49,484 nucleotides of DNA from positions 1 to 49,484 of the forward strand of contig OODV01000234.1 of the NCBI GenBank assembly GCA_900299555.1, written 5' to 3'. The stretch's first letter is position 1, and every line of letters begins with the position of its first letter. Below, piece after piece: positions 1 through 8,412 of the stretch. Below the pieces are notes generated by a model. That model saw only the letters and a program-made list of their open reading frames with translations, did no database searches and was not told the origin of the DNA. A program made the translations under genes and the position numbers. The stretch is from an uncultured Endozoicomonas sp. Lineage in GTDB: Bacteria; Pseudomonadota; Gammaproteobacteria; Pseudomonadales; Endozoicomonadaceae.

Positions 1-167
1 CGAACATTAAGCTCGAAACCCAGAGCAGCATAGACTGCTTGTAGAGTCGGTAATATAAGAGAATTGGCCAGTTCAGAAGTTACACTGGAAATGCTTTATT
101 AATTTCAGAAATAAACTTCTCAAACGTCCGTAATACCTAAGCTCTAAAGCTGAGAAGAGAAAAGATC

Positions 168-1445
168 ATGGACAAAAACATCACCACCCACCCAAGAGCT
201 ACTTATGCATACTCATCAGAGACAGACAAATACCAAAACAATCACAATAGAAGTAAAAATCCTATCAGAGCCCTTGGTAGGAGACTTAAAGAGGCTGCCA
301 ATCAACTGACACTTAAACCGGAAAAGAAGACCAGTTCAAGCCCTCCTTTTGAAAAACAAATCCATAAACGAGCTGTATCAGATACTAATCTTTATAAAAT
401 AAACAGCCAAGTAAATTTCCCCCCCTCCCCTCTTGGTGCAACCTACATGACTCATCATGTATCAACCCCCCATCTACACCACATAAACGCATCTGAGACT
501 CAAGCTTCTGTATTACCAAGCCACATATCACTATCACAATGGTCTTATGGAGCTATCCCCACTCATACAAGTCATGGTAATTTAAATACCCAAGCCCTCT
601 TACCTGGGAAATTATATCCAAGAGAAACCTTGGCTCATCATCATTCAGATAATAATCTAAGGAATCGTATAAGTCATGAAGAATCAAAATCAGCACGCCC
701 TAATTTGAAATGGGACAAGTTATTATCCAGATCACATAATCAGCTTTCTAAAAACCCAGTCAATATCATTGATAGTGCAATAGACAGTTTTCTAGCCTTA
801 GGTTTCTCGCTTGACGACTTTGAGCGTTGCGTTCAACTTCAGAAATTAGATTATCGTTGTTCAGGAGAGGATAAGAGAGCATATGCAGATCATAGCGAAA
901 CTATAACCATCGAACGACGATGTATTGAAACGCTCGATCGAATTACTAACATTCTAACATCAAATAAAGGAAAGGAAATACCCATAAGAAACTCCGCAGT
1001 TAACATTGAACAAATAAAACATGAGATAGGAATAACTCTACAATGCTCACAAGGCATCGCCATGAGTTACCTAGATACTCCGTGGGATAGCGAAATTGAT
1101 GCATCAAGATTATTTCCAACAGTAATAGTTTCAATTAACGAAAATCCCACATCACCAAACATGACGTCGATTAAACTGGGAATAACCAACACCAAAGATG
1201 GTTATATATTTTTCAGACCTGATCATTTAAAGGAAACACTTGATAAAAACCTAACGAAAAACATCGCAAAAAAATCTGATAGCCTTGATCAACTATTAAA
1301 TGGAGAATTTTTCGAATTGATTAGCTCAATCAGTAAAAGAAAAGATGTAATTTTATCAAGCCTAACACTTTTCTCTTCATATCAATACCACATGCCAGGA
1401 TCTAAAATGGCAACCAACAGCAGTCATAAATCGACTCCTGTTTGA
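168..1445 (+). CDS. Hypothetical protein, effector-like, Ser/His/Asn-rich N-terminal half
   Basis: A 425-residue protein I do not recognise. Residues 1-195 look disordered, rich in Ser, Thr, His, Asn and Pro, with no signal peptide and no membrane segment. This half holds five copies of a degenerate motif S-x-x-[NHQ]-L (at residues 71, 99, 135, 160 and 189), each preceded by His or Arg. Residues 200-415 look folded, mixed alpha/beta, with a short helical C-terminus. The ATG follows AGAAGAGAAAAGATC, an acceptable ribosome binding site. The layout (disordered Ser-rich front, folded back, no export signal) resembles secreted effectors of host-associated bacteria, and a RING-finger relic lies just downstream. 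That role is inference; it could equally be a lineage-specific orphan. Confidence 0.6.
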   Translation: MDKNITTHPRATYAYSSETDKYQNNHNRSKNPIRALGRRLKEAANQLTLKPEKKTSSSPPFEKQIHKRAVSDTNLYKINSQVNFPPSPLGATYMTHHVSTPHLHHINASETQASVLPSHISLSQWSYGAIPTHTSHGNLNTQALLPGKLYPRETLAHHHSDNNLRNRISHEESKSARPNLKWDKLLSRSHNQLSKNPVNIIDSAIDSFLALGFSLDDFERCVQLQKLDYRCSGEDKRAYADHSETITIERRCIETLDRITNILTSNKGKEIPIRNSAVNIEQIKHEIGITLQCSQGIAMSYLDTPWDSEIDASRLFPTVIVSINENPTSPNMTSIKLGITNTKDGYIFFRPDHLKETLDKNLTKNIAKKSDSLDQLLNGEFFELISSISKRKDVILSSLTLFSSYQYHMPGSKMATNSSHKSTPV

Positions 1446-1718
1446 GAACAACTGCCAATCATTCAGCTCTTAGGGAACTGCGAATAAGTACTTTTTTCCA
1501 AAAACAGCGTCAGTAATACCAAGGGTTACTGAAGGTGAGGATGGACTTATTCGCACCTTTCTAATGCATACTCAGCTCTGCTTCAATTAATTGTGAAGAC
1601 AGGCTAGTCAACAACCACCGGCTAGAGCTGGTGTTTTTAACCTTTCAGGAGACCAATAAAACCACACACCAGCAATTACCATCCAAACTAAAACCCCTTG
1701 ATATCAAAAGGATATAAC
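1446..1718. other. Intergenic region with nested palindrome
   Basis: No gene seen. It contains an inverted repeat, TGCGAATAAGT at 1479-1489 and its complement at 1545-1555, with an inner hairpin CAGTAA/TTACTG (1511-1516, 1526-1531). This may be a small transposable remnant or the 3' structure of the upstream gene. Confidence 0.5.
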
Positions 1719-1818
1719 CTGACACATCGTTTCAATGAGATTGACATTTCCACACTCCGTTCGCACTAAGCCCATCGAATTGCGGTGGCACCATCCTTTG
1801 ACAAGCTCAGGATGGAAC
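1719..1818 (+). mobile_element. Left part of a split MITE-like element
   Basis: About 100 bp that align along their length with the first 102 bp of the intact 131-bp element at 19614-19744, including the shared run ACTCCGTTCGCACT. Similarity stops after GGAAC (1818). The missing 29-bp right end is found at 3289-3317, so the two pieces total about 129 bp. The end sequence CATCGTTTCAATGAGATTGA (1725-1744) is a perfect 20-bp inverted match to 3292-3311. Confidence 0.65.
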
Positions 1819-1872
1819 TTTATGAGGTTCAAATATGTCTATTTGAAATAACCATCGTAAGGAAGTAATGAT

Positions 1873-2355
1873 ATGCAAGGAACCACTCCCCTTATCACCC
1901 AAAATACACAGTTACAGGAACAGGAACAGGAACAGGAACAGGAATAGGAAGATAATTGCTCTATTTGCCTGGCATCCTTTGCAGGGCGTGAAGTTATAGT
2001 TATGACCACAAAATGCGGACATAAGTTTGACGAAGACTGCCTATTGCCGTGGCTAAACAAAAGCGAAACCTGCCCTATATGTAGGACAAATATCAGCGAA
2101 AGAGCAATTACACCCCAACAGAATCCGACCATACAGCTTAACACCAGGCCACAAACAGCGATGAGAAGCCCGATAATCTCTACCCAGGGCCTGGTCAATG
2201 GATACGTCGGCGGAGTGGCAGGCTCGGGCTATAGGGACAGACCTATTTCCAACATCGTGGCAATGCCCAATAGGATCATTACCTCGGGTCATTACGCAAA
2301 CGTCGGCGGAGTGGCAGGGCCAGGCGGGGAGCTGTTTCCAAGACCACACCAGTGA
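1873..2355 (+). pseudogene. RING-H2-type finger protein (E3 ubiquitin-ligase-like), broken by an in-frame amber codon
   Basis: An ATG at 1873 with a good ribosome binding site (TAAGGAAG, about 7 nt upstream) opens a 161-codon frame that is continuous except for TAG at 1945-1947. The first 24 codons end in five CAGGAA units (Gln-Glu repeats); the sixth unit reads TAGGAA, so one C-to-T change made the stop. Past the stop, in the same frame, is a RING pattern: C29-x2-C32, C48-x-H50, D53, C56, C67-x2-C70. Position 53, normally His, is Asp. The tail has an in-frame 19-bp repeat (2204-2222, 2300-2318). RING domains are eukaryotic E3 ligase folds; in bacteria they are typically effectors acting in host cells. 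An ATG at 2002 could restart but would lose the first zinc pair. Confidence 0.7.
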
Positions 2356-2499
2356 ACAGCATGGTTTCCAAATCGGTTAATGATGACCACTCGAGCATCT
2401 GAGTGGGGACATGAAAGGATTCCCAAGCTCGAAGAAAATACACAAGCTCTTAACATTAACATCATCCGATCAGTAACCCAGGAAGCGCCATTACGAACG

Positions 2500-2724
2500 A
2501 GACTGTAGATAAAACTGTGTTTCTGCCTACCATAAAACCCAACAGGGTTGAGGCAGGCAAACATGAACACCAAACAACTTGAAGCTTTTGCAAAAGAAGT
2601 AGCCAAATCCATCAAGTCCGAGAGTGATCTTAATGACTTCCGGCGGATGCTTTCCAAGGTGGTTATTGGAATCGCTCTGAACGGAGAACTTGAGGAGCAC
2701 CTCGGTTATGAGAAACATTCCCGG
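2500..2724 (+). pseudogene. IS256-family transposase, 5' fragment with left IS end
   Basis: From ATG 2563 the reading frame gives a typical N-terminus of IS256 (mutator-type) transposases, ending in the family motif E-L-E-E-H-L-G-Y-E-K-H at about 2689-2720. The catalytic DDE region is missing: after the GYEKH motif the DNA becomes antisense IS630-type sequence. The stretch from about 2500 (GACTGTAGATAAAACTGTG) resembles the terminal repeat that usually precedes this family's transposase. It is therefore a left-end relic, not an active element. Confidence 0.75.
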
Positions 2725-3236
2725 AGTCTTCCATGGCGCATACAAATTCAGCATTGGCTTTTGGAGAAATACACCACTCACGTTTCTGCCAGGGTTTTAT
2801 CTGATTTTTTTAGCTCTCTGGAAATAGTAGCTGCCGAAACGGTTTCAACCACTTCAAGCTCAATCAGCTTGTCGGCGAGCAGCTTCATAGTCCAGTGACA
2901 AATGCTCTCTGGTGGTTTGGAACAAGTCAGGGCCACCAGATGGGCATGCTGTTCACCATTAAGACTTCTGCGGCGCCCCTTACGACTGAATATGCTTTCA
3001 ATGGCAATATCCAGGCCTTCTTCAACACAGCGTTTGCGCACTCTCTGTATGGTTGGTATAGAAACAGCACAGACATTTGCAGCGACTGCCTCGCTTAAAG
3101 CAGGGCCATTCTCATCCAGTGCAGGAAGGATTTGAGCATGTATACGTTTATGCCTTGCGACATTATCTACATGGACGACCTGTTTGAGAGTTTGCTGTTC
3201 TATGAGAGAGAGCAGGACGCGGTACTTAATAGGCAT
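2724..3236 (-). pseudogene. IS630-family transposase fragment, frameshifted and 3'-truncated
   Basis: Read on the minus strand from 3236, the protein has the N-terminal helix-turn-helix region of IS630 transposases (about 110 residues of alternating helices, then E-E-G-L and a basic stretch R-K-G-R-R-R). At a run of seven A residues (2796-2802 on the plus strand as T7) the frame is lost and a stop follows. In another frame the family sequence continues, with K-P-W-Q-K-R-E-W-C-I then P-K-A-N-A-E-F-V, down to about 2724. There it meets the IS256 fragment. The DDE catalytic domain is absent. Some IS630 members use frameshifting, but truncation makes this copy dead anyway. Confidence 0.75.
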
Positions 3237-3288
3237 GGTTCAGAAAAAATCAGTATCATGCCTGACGGTTTGAGGTATTGCCTTGCAC

Positions 3289-3317
3289 GCATCAATCTCA
3301 TTGAAACGATGCACTAG
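3289..3317 (+). mobile_element. Right end of the split MITE-like element
   Basis: CATCAATCTCATTGAAACG at 3290-3308 followed by ATGCACTAG matches the right end of the 19614-19744 element (CATCAATTCCATTGAAATG then ATGTACTAG). With 1719-1818 it rebuilds one element of about 129 bp. Confidence 0.6.
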
Positions 3318-3682
3318 AGCATGCAGGTGACATGGAATCTTCAATCAGCCCCAGCAACTGGAACAACGATTACTACTGGTAATATCTTATATCGCGAACC
3401 CTGCTCCGAAATAGCATTAAAAAAGGATATTCGAGCAAATGATAAGCGTATCAGTGATGAATAACCCCAACATTTCCTATGATAAACAGATACCGGGCAC
3501 GATATAAGCTCTCTACAGAGTACGAGCTTTCTCCAAATGGTCTGTAAGCAAAACAGAGTTTAGCCAGAATTAGACCAATTACCTTTTCCAACTATGGTAT
3601 AACCACCCCTGATCTCAGCAAAAATCACTCCGGATACCGCAACAGCTCACAATATCTTCATAACTTGTAAGCCAATAAGCCT
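3318..3682. other. Intergenic region, no gene recognised
   Basis: 365 bp downstream of rnhB. Only short ORFs without family features and a weak hairpin (AAGCTC at 3506-3511, GAGCTT at 3524-3529) are seen. In many gammaproteobacteria dnaE follows rnhB; nothing resembling its start is present here, so this stretch is probably a rearrangement boundary. Confidence 0.5.
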
Positions 3683-4294
3683 CTATGGCACGACAAGCAG
3701 TTCTTTGACAGGCTTAAAGGAACGACGATGCACGGGCGCCGGCCCTAATTTTCTTAACGCTTCCAGGTGTACCTTTGTCGGATAACCTTTATGCCCCGCA
3801 ATACCGTATCCGGGCCATTCCCTGTCCATCACCTGCATTTCACGGTCGCGGGTCACTTTGGCAATGATAGAAGCTGCCGCAATCTCAAGAACACGGCTAT
3901 CTCCCTTTACAATTGCTTCAGCCCTACAGGAAAGCGTTGGACACCGATTACCATCAATGTATGCCAGTTCCGGTTTTACTGATAAGCCCTGAACAGCACG
4001 CTGCATCGCCAGCATCGTTGCATGAAGAATGTTCAGTTCATCGATTTCAGCAACATCCGCCCTGCCCAACGACCATGCCAGGGCATTATTACAAATGATA
4101 TCAAATAGCTCTTCTCGTTTTTTTTCAGAGAGTTTCTTTGAATCATTGAGCCCTTTAATGGGCCGGGCAGGATCGAGAATGACCGCAGCAGCAATCACAG
4201 GGCCACAAAGAGGTCCACGTCCAACTTCATCAACACCTGCGACAATCACGCCTTCTTCACTGACATCGCACCAGTCAAATTGATTTTGCTTCAT
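3683..4294 (-). CDS. rnhB: Ribonuclease HII
   Basis: 203 residues, the normal RNase HII length. It cleaves the RNA strand of RNA-DNA hybrids and starts removal of single ribonucleotides from DNA. The N-terminal signature D22-E23-V-G-R-G-P-L-C-G-P and the later A-Y-I-D114-G-N give three of the catalytic acidic residues. The start ATG shares one base with the lpxB stop (TAATG), so it is translationally coupled as last gene of the lpx block. The dnaE gene usually found after it is absent. Confident. Confidence 0.95.
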   Translation of the reverse strand: MKQNQFDWCDVSEEGVIVAGVDEVGRGPLCGPVIAAAVILDPARPIKGLNDSKKLSEKKREELFDIICNNALAWSLGRADVAEIDELNILHATMLAMQRAVQGLSVKPELAYIDGNRCPTLSCRAEAIVKGDSRVLEIAAASIIAKVTRDREMQVMDREWPGYGIAGHKGYPTKVHLEALRKLGPAPVHRRSFKPVKELLVVP

Positions 4295-5490
4295 TAGCTC
4301 TTTGCCCGCTGTTGGCTCTTCGCCTGCTGGATTACCGACATGACCGCTTCAAAAGCCAATCTGCTGGCATTCTGCTTCAACTGTTGATGTATTTCCGTAA
4401 ACGACAGCTGCAAAGACCTCCGGTAATCCTGATCCTCCACGGCCTTCTTCATCGCATCTCGCAGATTCTCAGGAGTAGCATCATCCTGAAGAATTTCAGG
4501 AACCAGCGCTTTATCAGCCAGCAGGTTCGGCAAAGCGACATATTTTACCTTAACCATCCTGCTAATAATGGCATAGCTCAAAGGCGCCATTTTATAACTG
4601 ACAACCAGTGGTTTTTTATGCAACGCTGCCTCAAGAACTGCGGTCCCTGAAGCAATTAAAATAGCATCGGATGCAGCCATCACAGACTGAGCCTGTCCAT
4701 CATATACCGTTACGTTAAGATCAGGGTATTCACTGACAATGGGTAAAATTTGCTGCTTTCGCCGTTGATTAGCACAGGGAATCAAAAACTGTGCATCAGG
4801 AAAATCCTTCCTCAACAAGCGAGCGGTATCCAGAAATAGCTGCCCCAGTTTGGTAACTTCTGCTTTACGACTCCCCGGCAGTAAACCAATGACCGGCCCA
4901 CCGTCATCACTCAAATCCAGTTTTTGTCTGGCTGCATCTTGATCCGGCTCCATGGCAATCTGATCAGCCAGTGGATGGCCAACAAAAGTGACAGCAACAT
5001 CATGATTACGGTAGTAACCCACCTCAAACGGCAACAGTGCCAGTATATGATCAACAGCGTGCTTGATTTTTTTGAGGCGTCCTTCCCTCCAGGCCCAGAC
5101 CTGAGGACTGACATAATGAACCGTAGGGATACCATAAGCTTTTAATTTTCGCTCAAGGGCAAGATTAAAATCGGGTGCATCGATACCAATAAACACATCG
5201 GGCTGATCAGCAATCAAGCGCTCTCTCAATTGTTTACGTATGCCCAGCAGCTCACGCAAACGGCCAAGCACTTCGGTAAGCCCCATGACCGACAATCGTT
5301 CCATGGGAAAAAGGCTTACAAAGCCCTCGGCCTGCATGAGCGGACCACCAATGCCATAGAAGGTGGCATCAAGATAATGGCGCTTTATTTCCTTGATCAG
5401 GCCTGCCCCAAGAATATCGCCAGAGGCCTCACCTGCAACCAGAGCGACATTCAATGCCCTACCCTTTAATGAAAAGTCAGGGGAAGGCAT
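4294..5490 (-). CDS. lpxB: Lipid-A-disaccharide synthase
   Basis: 398 residues. LpxB (GT19) joins UDP-2,3-diacylglucosamine and lipid X to make the lipid A disaccharide at the inner face of the cytoplasmic membrane. Family signatures are G-E-x-S-G-D near residue 22, G-I-D-A-P-D-F-N near 104, [11 protein letters not shown] near 126 and L-P-G-S-R near 204. It follows lpxA with a one-base overlap and overlaps rnhB by one base, so lpxA-lpxB-rnhB is tightly coupled. Start ATG at 5490. Confidence 0.97.
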   Translation of the reverse strand: MPSPDFSLKGRALNVALVAGEASGDILGAGLIKEIKRHYLDATFYGIGGPLMQAEGFVSLFPMERLSVMGLTEVLGRLRELLGIRKQLRERLIADQPDVFIGIDAPDFNLALERKLKAYGIPTVHYVSPQVWAWREGRLKKIKHAVDHILALLPFEVGYYRNHDVAVTFVGHPLADQIAMEPDQDAARQKLDLSDDGGPVIGLLPGSRKAEVTKLGQLFLDTARLLRKDFPDAQFLIPCANQRRKQQILPIVSEYPDLNVTVYDGQAQSVMAASDAILIASGTAVLEAALHKKPLVVSYKMAPLSYAIISRMVKVKYVALPNLLADKALVPEILQDDATPENLRDAMKKAVEDQDYRRSLQLSFTEIHQQLKQNASRLAFEAVMSVIQQAKSQQRAKS

Positions 5491-6329
5491 CAGCGGGTAA
5501 TGCCCCGGGTCGATGACTTCAACGAGTCAATCAGCAGCTGAATTTCCGGAAGCGACTCCATACTCTCAAGGCGGTCAATGGCTTCAGCTGTTCTTAAACC
5601 CTGACGGTAAATAATTTTGTAGCACTGTCGCAATTTACTCACCAGTTCAGGACTGTATCCCCGACGACGCATACCTTCAAAGTTCATACCATGAGCTTCA
5701 GCGGGGTTACCACTGGACATTACGAATGCAGGAACATCCTTGAACAATGCCGTATGAGCAGCACTCATACTATAATCGCCGATGCGACAAAACTGGTGAA
5801 CAGTTGTGTAGCCACCAAGTATCACGCTATCACCAACGATAACATGACCAGCAAGCGCCACATTGTTAGCAATAATACAGTTGTTGCCTATCACACAATC
5901 GTGGGCCACGTGGACATAAGCCATCAACAGATTATTACAGCCAATGGACGTCAGCCACTGATCCTGAATGGTACCGCGGTGGATCGTACAGCCTTCACGA
6001 ATAATATTATTGTCACCGATAACCAGCCGAGTCGGCTCACCTGCGTATTTTTTGTCCTGGCACTCTTCCCCAACACTGGAGAACTGAAAAATACGGTTAT
6101 TTTTTCCGATAATCGTTGGACCTTTAAGCACAACGTGGGAGTTAATATGGGTACCGGCCCCAACCTCAACATCTGAGCCAATATATGTCCATGGCCCTAC
6201 TTCAACATGCTCACCAATGCAGGCTCCAAGCTCTATAATTGCCGTGGGATGGACCTTCGCAGTTGGATGAATACCTGCCTTTACAGTGTTAGCAGCTTCA
6301 GAATCAGTAACGGAGAGTGTGTCGCTCAA
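5490..6329 (-). CDS. lpxA: UDP-N-acetylglucosamine acyltransferase, TTG start
   Basis: LpxA puts the first 3-hydroxyacyl chain on UDP-GlcNAc, the first step of lipid A synthesis. The protein is a left-handed beta-helix built of hexapeptide repeats (H-P-T-A, I-G-E-H, I-G-N-N and so on) with the catalytic His at about residue 143 (A-H-D-C-V-I-G). I choose TTG at 6329 rather than an upstream GTG (6353): AAGAAAGGAA lies 7-8 nt before it, and it overlaps the fabZ stop as TTGA, giving tight coupling. This yields 279 residues, still about 18 longer at the N-terminus than the usual 256-262. Family assignment is certain; the start is a judgement. Confidence 0.93.
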   Translation of the reverse strand: MSDTLSVTDSEAANTVKAGIHPTAKVHPTAIIELGACIGEHVEVGPWTYIGSDVEVGAGTHINSHVVLKGPTIIGKNNRIFQFSSVGEECQDKKYAGEPTRLVIGDNNIIREGCTIHRGTIQDQWLTSIGCNNLLMAYVHVAHDCVIGNNCIIANNVALAGHVIVGDSVILGGYTTVHQFCRIGDYSMSAAHTALFKDVPAFVMSSGNPAEAHGMNFEGMRRRGYSPELVSKLRQCYKIIYRQGLRTAEAIDRLESMESLPEIQLLIDSLKSSTRGITR

Positions 6330-6766
6330 GATTTTATTTCCTTTCTTGCACACGTAACTTCTGCAGAGCAGACAATATTACCATCAACTACCGCTTCACA
6401 GGCAAATTTCCAGATATCTCGCTTCAACGCCAACAGCCTTGAGCGGAGAATGAGCTGATCACCTGGGACAACCGGCGTACGAAAACGTACCTTATCAGCT
6501 CCGGCAAAATAGTAAATTGTGTCGCCATCCGTCTTGCGAATATGATAACCAAGGATACCGGCTGACTGGGCCATCGCTTCAATAATTAACACCCCGGGCA
6601 TGACCGGATGCTGGGGGAAGTGACCATTAAAGTGCGGCTCATTACTGGATACATTCTTTAGGCACTCAATAGTACCGTTCTCTATATCCACATGAAGAAC
6701 CCGATCCACCAGTAGAAAAGGATAACGGTGGGGAAGGATCTCCTTAATTTCCTCAATTCGTCTCAT
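6326..6766 (-). CDS. fabZ: 3-hydroxyacyl-[ACP] dehydratase
   Basis: 146 residues, a single hot-dog fold. FabZ dehydrates 3-hydroxyacyl-ACP in fatty-acid elongation and competes with LpxA and LpxD for 3-hydroxyacyl-ACP, hence its constant place among lpx genes. The signature H49[10 protein letters not shown] then E63-A-M-A-Q gives the catalytic His and Glu. The stop overlaps the lpxA TTG start. It is separated from lpxD by 116 bp that contain a strong hairpin, so it may be partly uncoupled from upstream transcription. Confidence 0.97.
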   Translation of the reverse strand: MRRIEEIKEILPHRYPFLLVDRVLHVDIENGTIECLKNVSSNEPHFNGHFPQHPVMPGVLIIEAMAQSAGILGYHIRKTDGDTIYYFAGADKVRFRTPVVPGDQLILRSRLLALKRDIWKFACEAVVDGNIVCSAEVTCARKEIKS

Positions 6767-6797
6767 TCGCCATAAGCTCTAATCATCGTTGTAACAG

Positions 6798-6823
6798 AAA
6801 AAGGCTGGATAACCAGCCTTTTT
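6798..6823 (-). terminator. Perfect 11-bp hairpin between lpxD and fabZ
   Basis: AAAAAGGCTGG, loop ATAA, CCAGCCTTTTT (loop TTAT on the minus strand). With A and T runs on each side it would end transcription in either direction. It sits between lpxD and fabZ within the same-strand block, so it could attenuate read-through. Confidence 0.65.
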
Positions 6824-6882
6824 CTAAACCCTGTAATGTCTCTTACCGGATAGTGGCAGAGGATATCAGCGAAGCTTCAGAA

Positions 6883-7896
6883 TCACTGTTTTTCCAACTG
6901 TTTCACACGTCTGGCCAGATCATCCAGCTGCCGGAAGCGGACAACATTTTTGCGCCACTCACGACTCTCCATAAAACCAGTGCCGGATGAATATGAACCC
7001 GGCTTTGTGATGGAGCGTGTAATCATGGCCATGCCACTGATAAACGTACCATCAGCAATAGTCAGGTGACCAGCAAAACCGGCAGCTCCGGCAATAGTAC
7101 AATTTTTACCAATCTTTGTACTTCCGGAAATACCGACGCCCGCCGCAATGGCAGTGTTTTCGCCAATGACCACATTGTGAGCGATCTGAATCAGATTATC
7201 CAGACGAACACCATTATGGATTTCCGTATTACCCAATGCACCACGGTCGATACAGGTGTTGTTTCCTATTTCAACATCGCTGCCGATCACTACACCACCA
7301 ATCTGGGCTATTTTGTGCCAGCGACCATCAGAGAGTGCATTACCAAAACCATCACCGCCAATAACTGCGCCTGTGTGAATAATGGTCCGATCACCAATGG
7401 TTACACCATGACAAACGGTGACATTGCGATGAAGATGCACACCAGCACCCAGAATAGAGTCATGACCAACCACTGTACCCGCATCGATACGAACGCCTGC
7501 GGCAATCTGTACACCTGCTTCAATGACGACATTGGCAGCAATAGCCGCAGATGGGTCAACAATCGCGGAGTCATTAACAACAGCACTCGGATGAATACCT
7601 TCACTCCCCCCTATGTCAGGGTCAAACAGAGAAGAGAGCCTTGCATAAGCCAGATAAGGATTATCAAGAATCAGTGCATTTCCTGAAAAACCAAGCGCCG
7701 CATCAGGGCTAAGAATTACTGCCCCAGCTTGCGTGGTTTGCAGATATTTCGCGTAGGCCGGATTGGCGAGAAAGCTTAGCTCATGCTGCTGGGCATTTTG
7801 AAGCGTATTCAACCCTGAAATCTGCTTATCGCCATTACCCTGAACTCGAGCCCCACACTTTTCAGCCAGCTCGGACAAAGTATAAAAATCAGTCAT
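6883..7896 (-). CDS. lpxD: UDP-3-O-(3-hydroxyacyl)glucosamine N-acyltransferase
   Basis: 337 residues, normal length. LpxD adds the N-linked 3-hydroxyacyl chain, the third step of lipid A synthesis. An N-terminal uridine-binding domain (1-100) is followed by hexapeptide repeats from about 101 to 290 (I-H-P-S-A-V, V-V-I-G-S-D, I-G-E-N-T and others) and a C-terminal helix ending in V-K-Q-L-E-K-Q. The catalytic His is in Q-I-A-H240-N-V-V-I-G. It starts six bases after the skp stop. Confident. Confidence 0.97.
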   Translation of the reverse strand: MTDFYTLSELAEKCGARVQGNGDKQISGLNTLQNAQQHELSFLANPAYAKYLQTTQAGAVILSPDAALGFSGNALILDNPYLAYARLSSLFDPDIGGSEGIHPSAVVNDSAIVDPSAAIAANVVIEAGVQIAAGVRIDAGTVVGHDSILGAGVHLHRNVTVCHGVTIGDRTIIHTGAVIGGDGFGNALSDGRWHKIAQIGGVVIGSDVEIGNNTCIDRGALGNTEIHNGVRLDNLIQIAHNVVIGENTAIAAGVGISGSTKIGKNCTIAGAAGFAGHLTIADGTFISGMAMITRSITKPGSYSSGTGFMESREWRKNVVRFRQLDDLARRVKQLEKQ

Positions 7897-7902
7897 GATT
7901 CA

Positions 7903-8412
7903 TTACTTCATCTGGTTGAGGCTTTCGATGACCTTACGGGTAATATCAATACCTGGGCTGGCATAGATAGCCATCTGACGATCAATTACCAGGTCCAGCT
8001 TCAATTCATTCACAACCTTATCGATGGCAGTCTGCAGTTTAGGACGCAGCTTTTCACGCTCAGCATTATCCGCCTCTGCTCTGTCAGTCTGATACTGGCG
8101 CCCCTTAAGTTGCCAGTCTTCGTACTTGCGCTGTAACTCCAGCTGACGCACTTTCAACTGTTCTGCACTCAGAGTCGGACCATCTTTCTGCAATTTTTCC
8201 TGCATATTACGAACATCACCCTCAAGCTTCTGCAGAGCGACCAACTGTGGCTTGAACTTGGCTTCAGACTTTTTGGCATATTGCTTTCCGGCATTGGATT
8301 CACTCAACACCATCACCGTATCAAGCACACCAATTTTACTGCCAGTTGTTGCAGCATTAGCCAGAGGAGCCAGCATAATCAATGCCAGGAATGCCAGTCT
8401 GATCGATTTCAA
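7903..8412 (-). CDS. skp: Skp/OmpH periplasmic chaperone, TTG start
   Basis: 169 residues. Skp holds unfolded outer-membrane proteins in the periplasm and delivers them to the Bam complex. A signal peptide (residues 1-20, ending A-N-A) precedes a small core and a long charged helical region (about 50-125) typical of the jellyfish-like trimer. The start codon is TTG at 8412, six bases after an AGGAGA ribosome binding site; no better ATG exists nearby. It lies between bamA and lpxD as in most gammaproteobacteria. Confidence 0.93.
   Translation of the reverse strand: MKSIRLAFLALIMLAPLANAATTGSKIGVLDTVMVLSESNAGKQYAKKSEAKFKPQLVALQKLEGDVRNMQEKLQKDGPTLSAEQLKVRQLELQRKYEDWQLKGRQYQTDRAEADNAEREKLRPKLQTAIDKVVNELKLDLVIDRQMAIYASPGIDITRKVIESLNQMK

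Noticed and set aside
1945-1947. TAG read as an amino acid (recoding)
   Set aside because: No recoding signal is seen and the preceding repeat shows that a plain CAG-to-TAG change explains it; the other internal stop in the window is TAA.
2053-2349. Minus-strand and alternative-frame ORFs over the RING gene
   Set aside because: They mirror the repeats of the RING frame and have no motifs of their own.
7066-7686. 206-codon plus-strand ORF opposite lpxD
   Set aside because: Its Thr/Asn-rich repeats are the antisense of the LpxD hexapeptide repeats.
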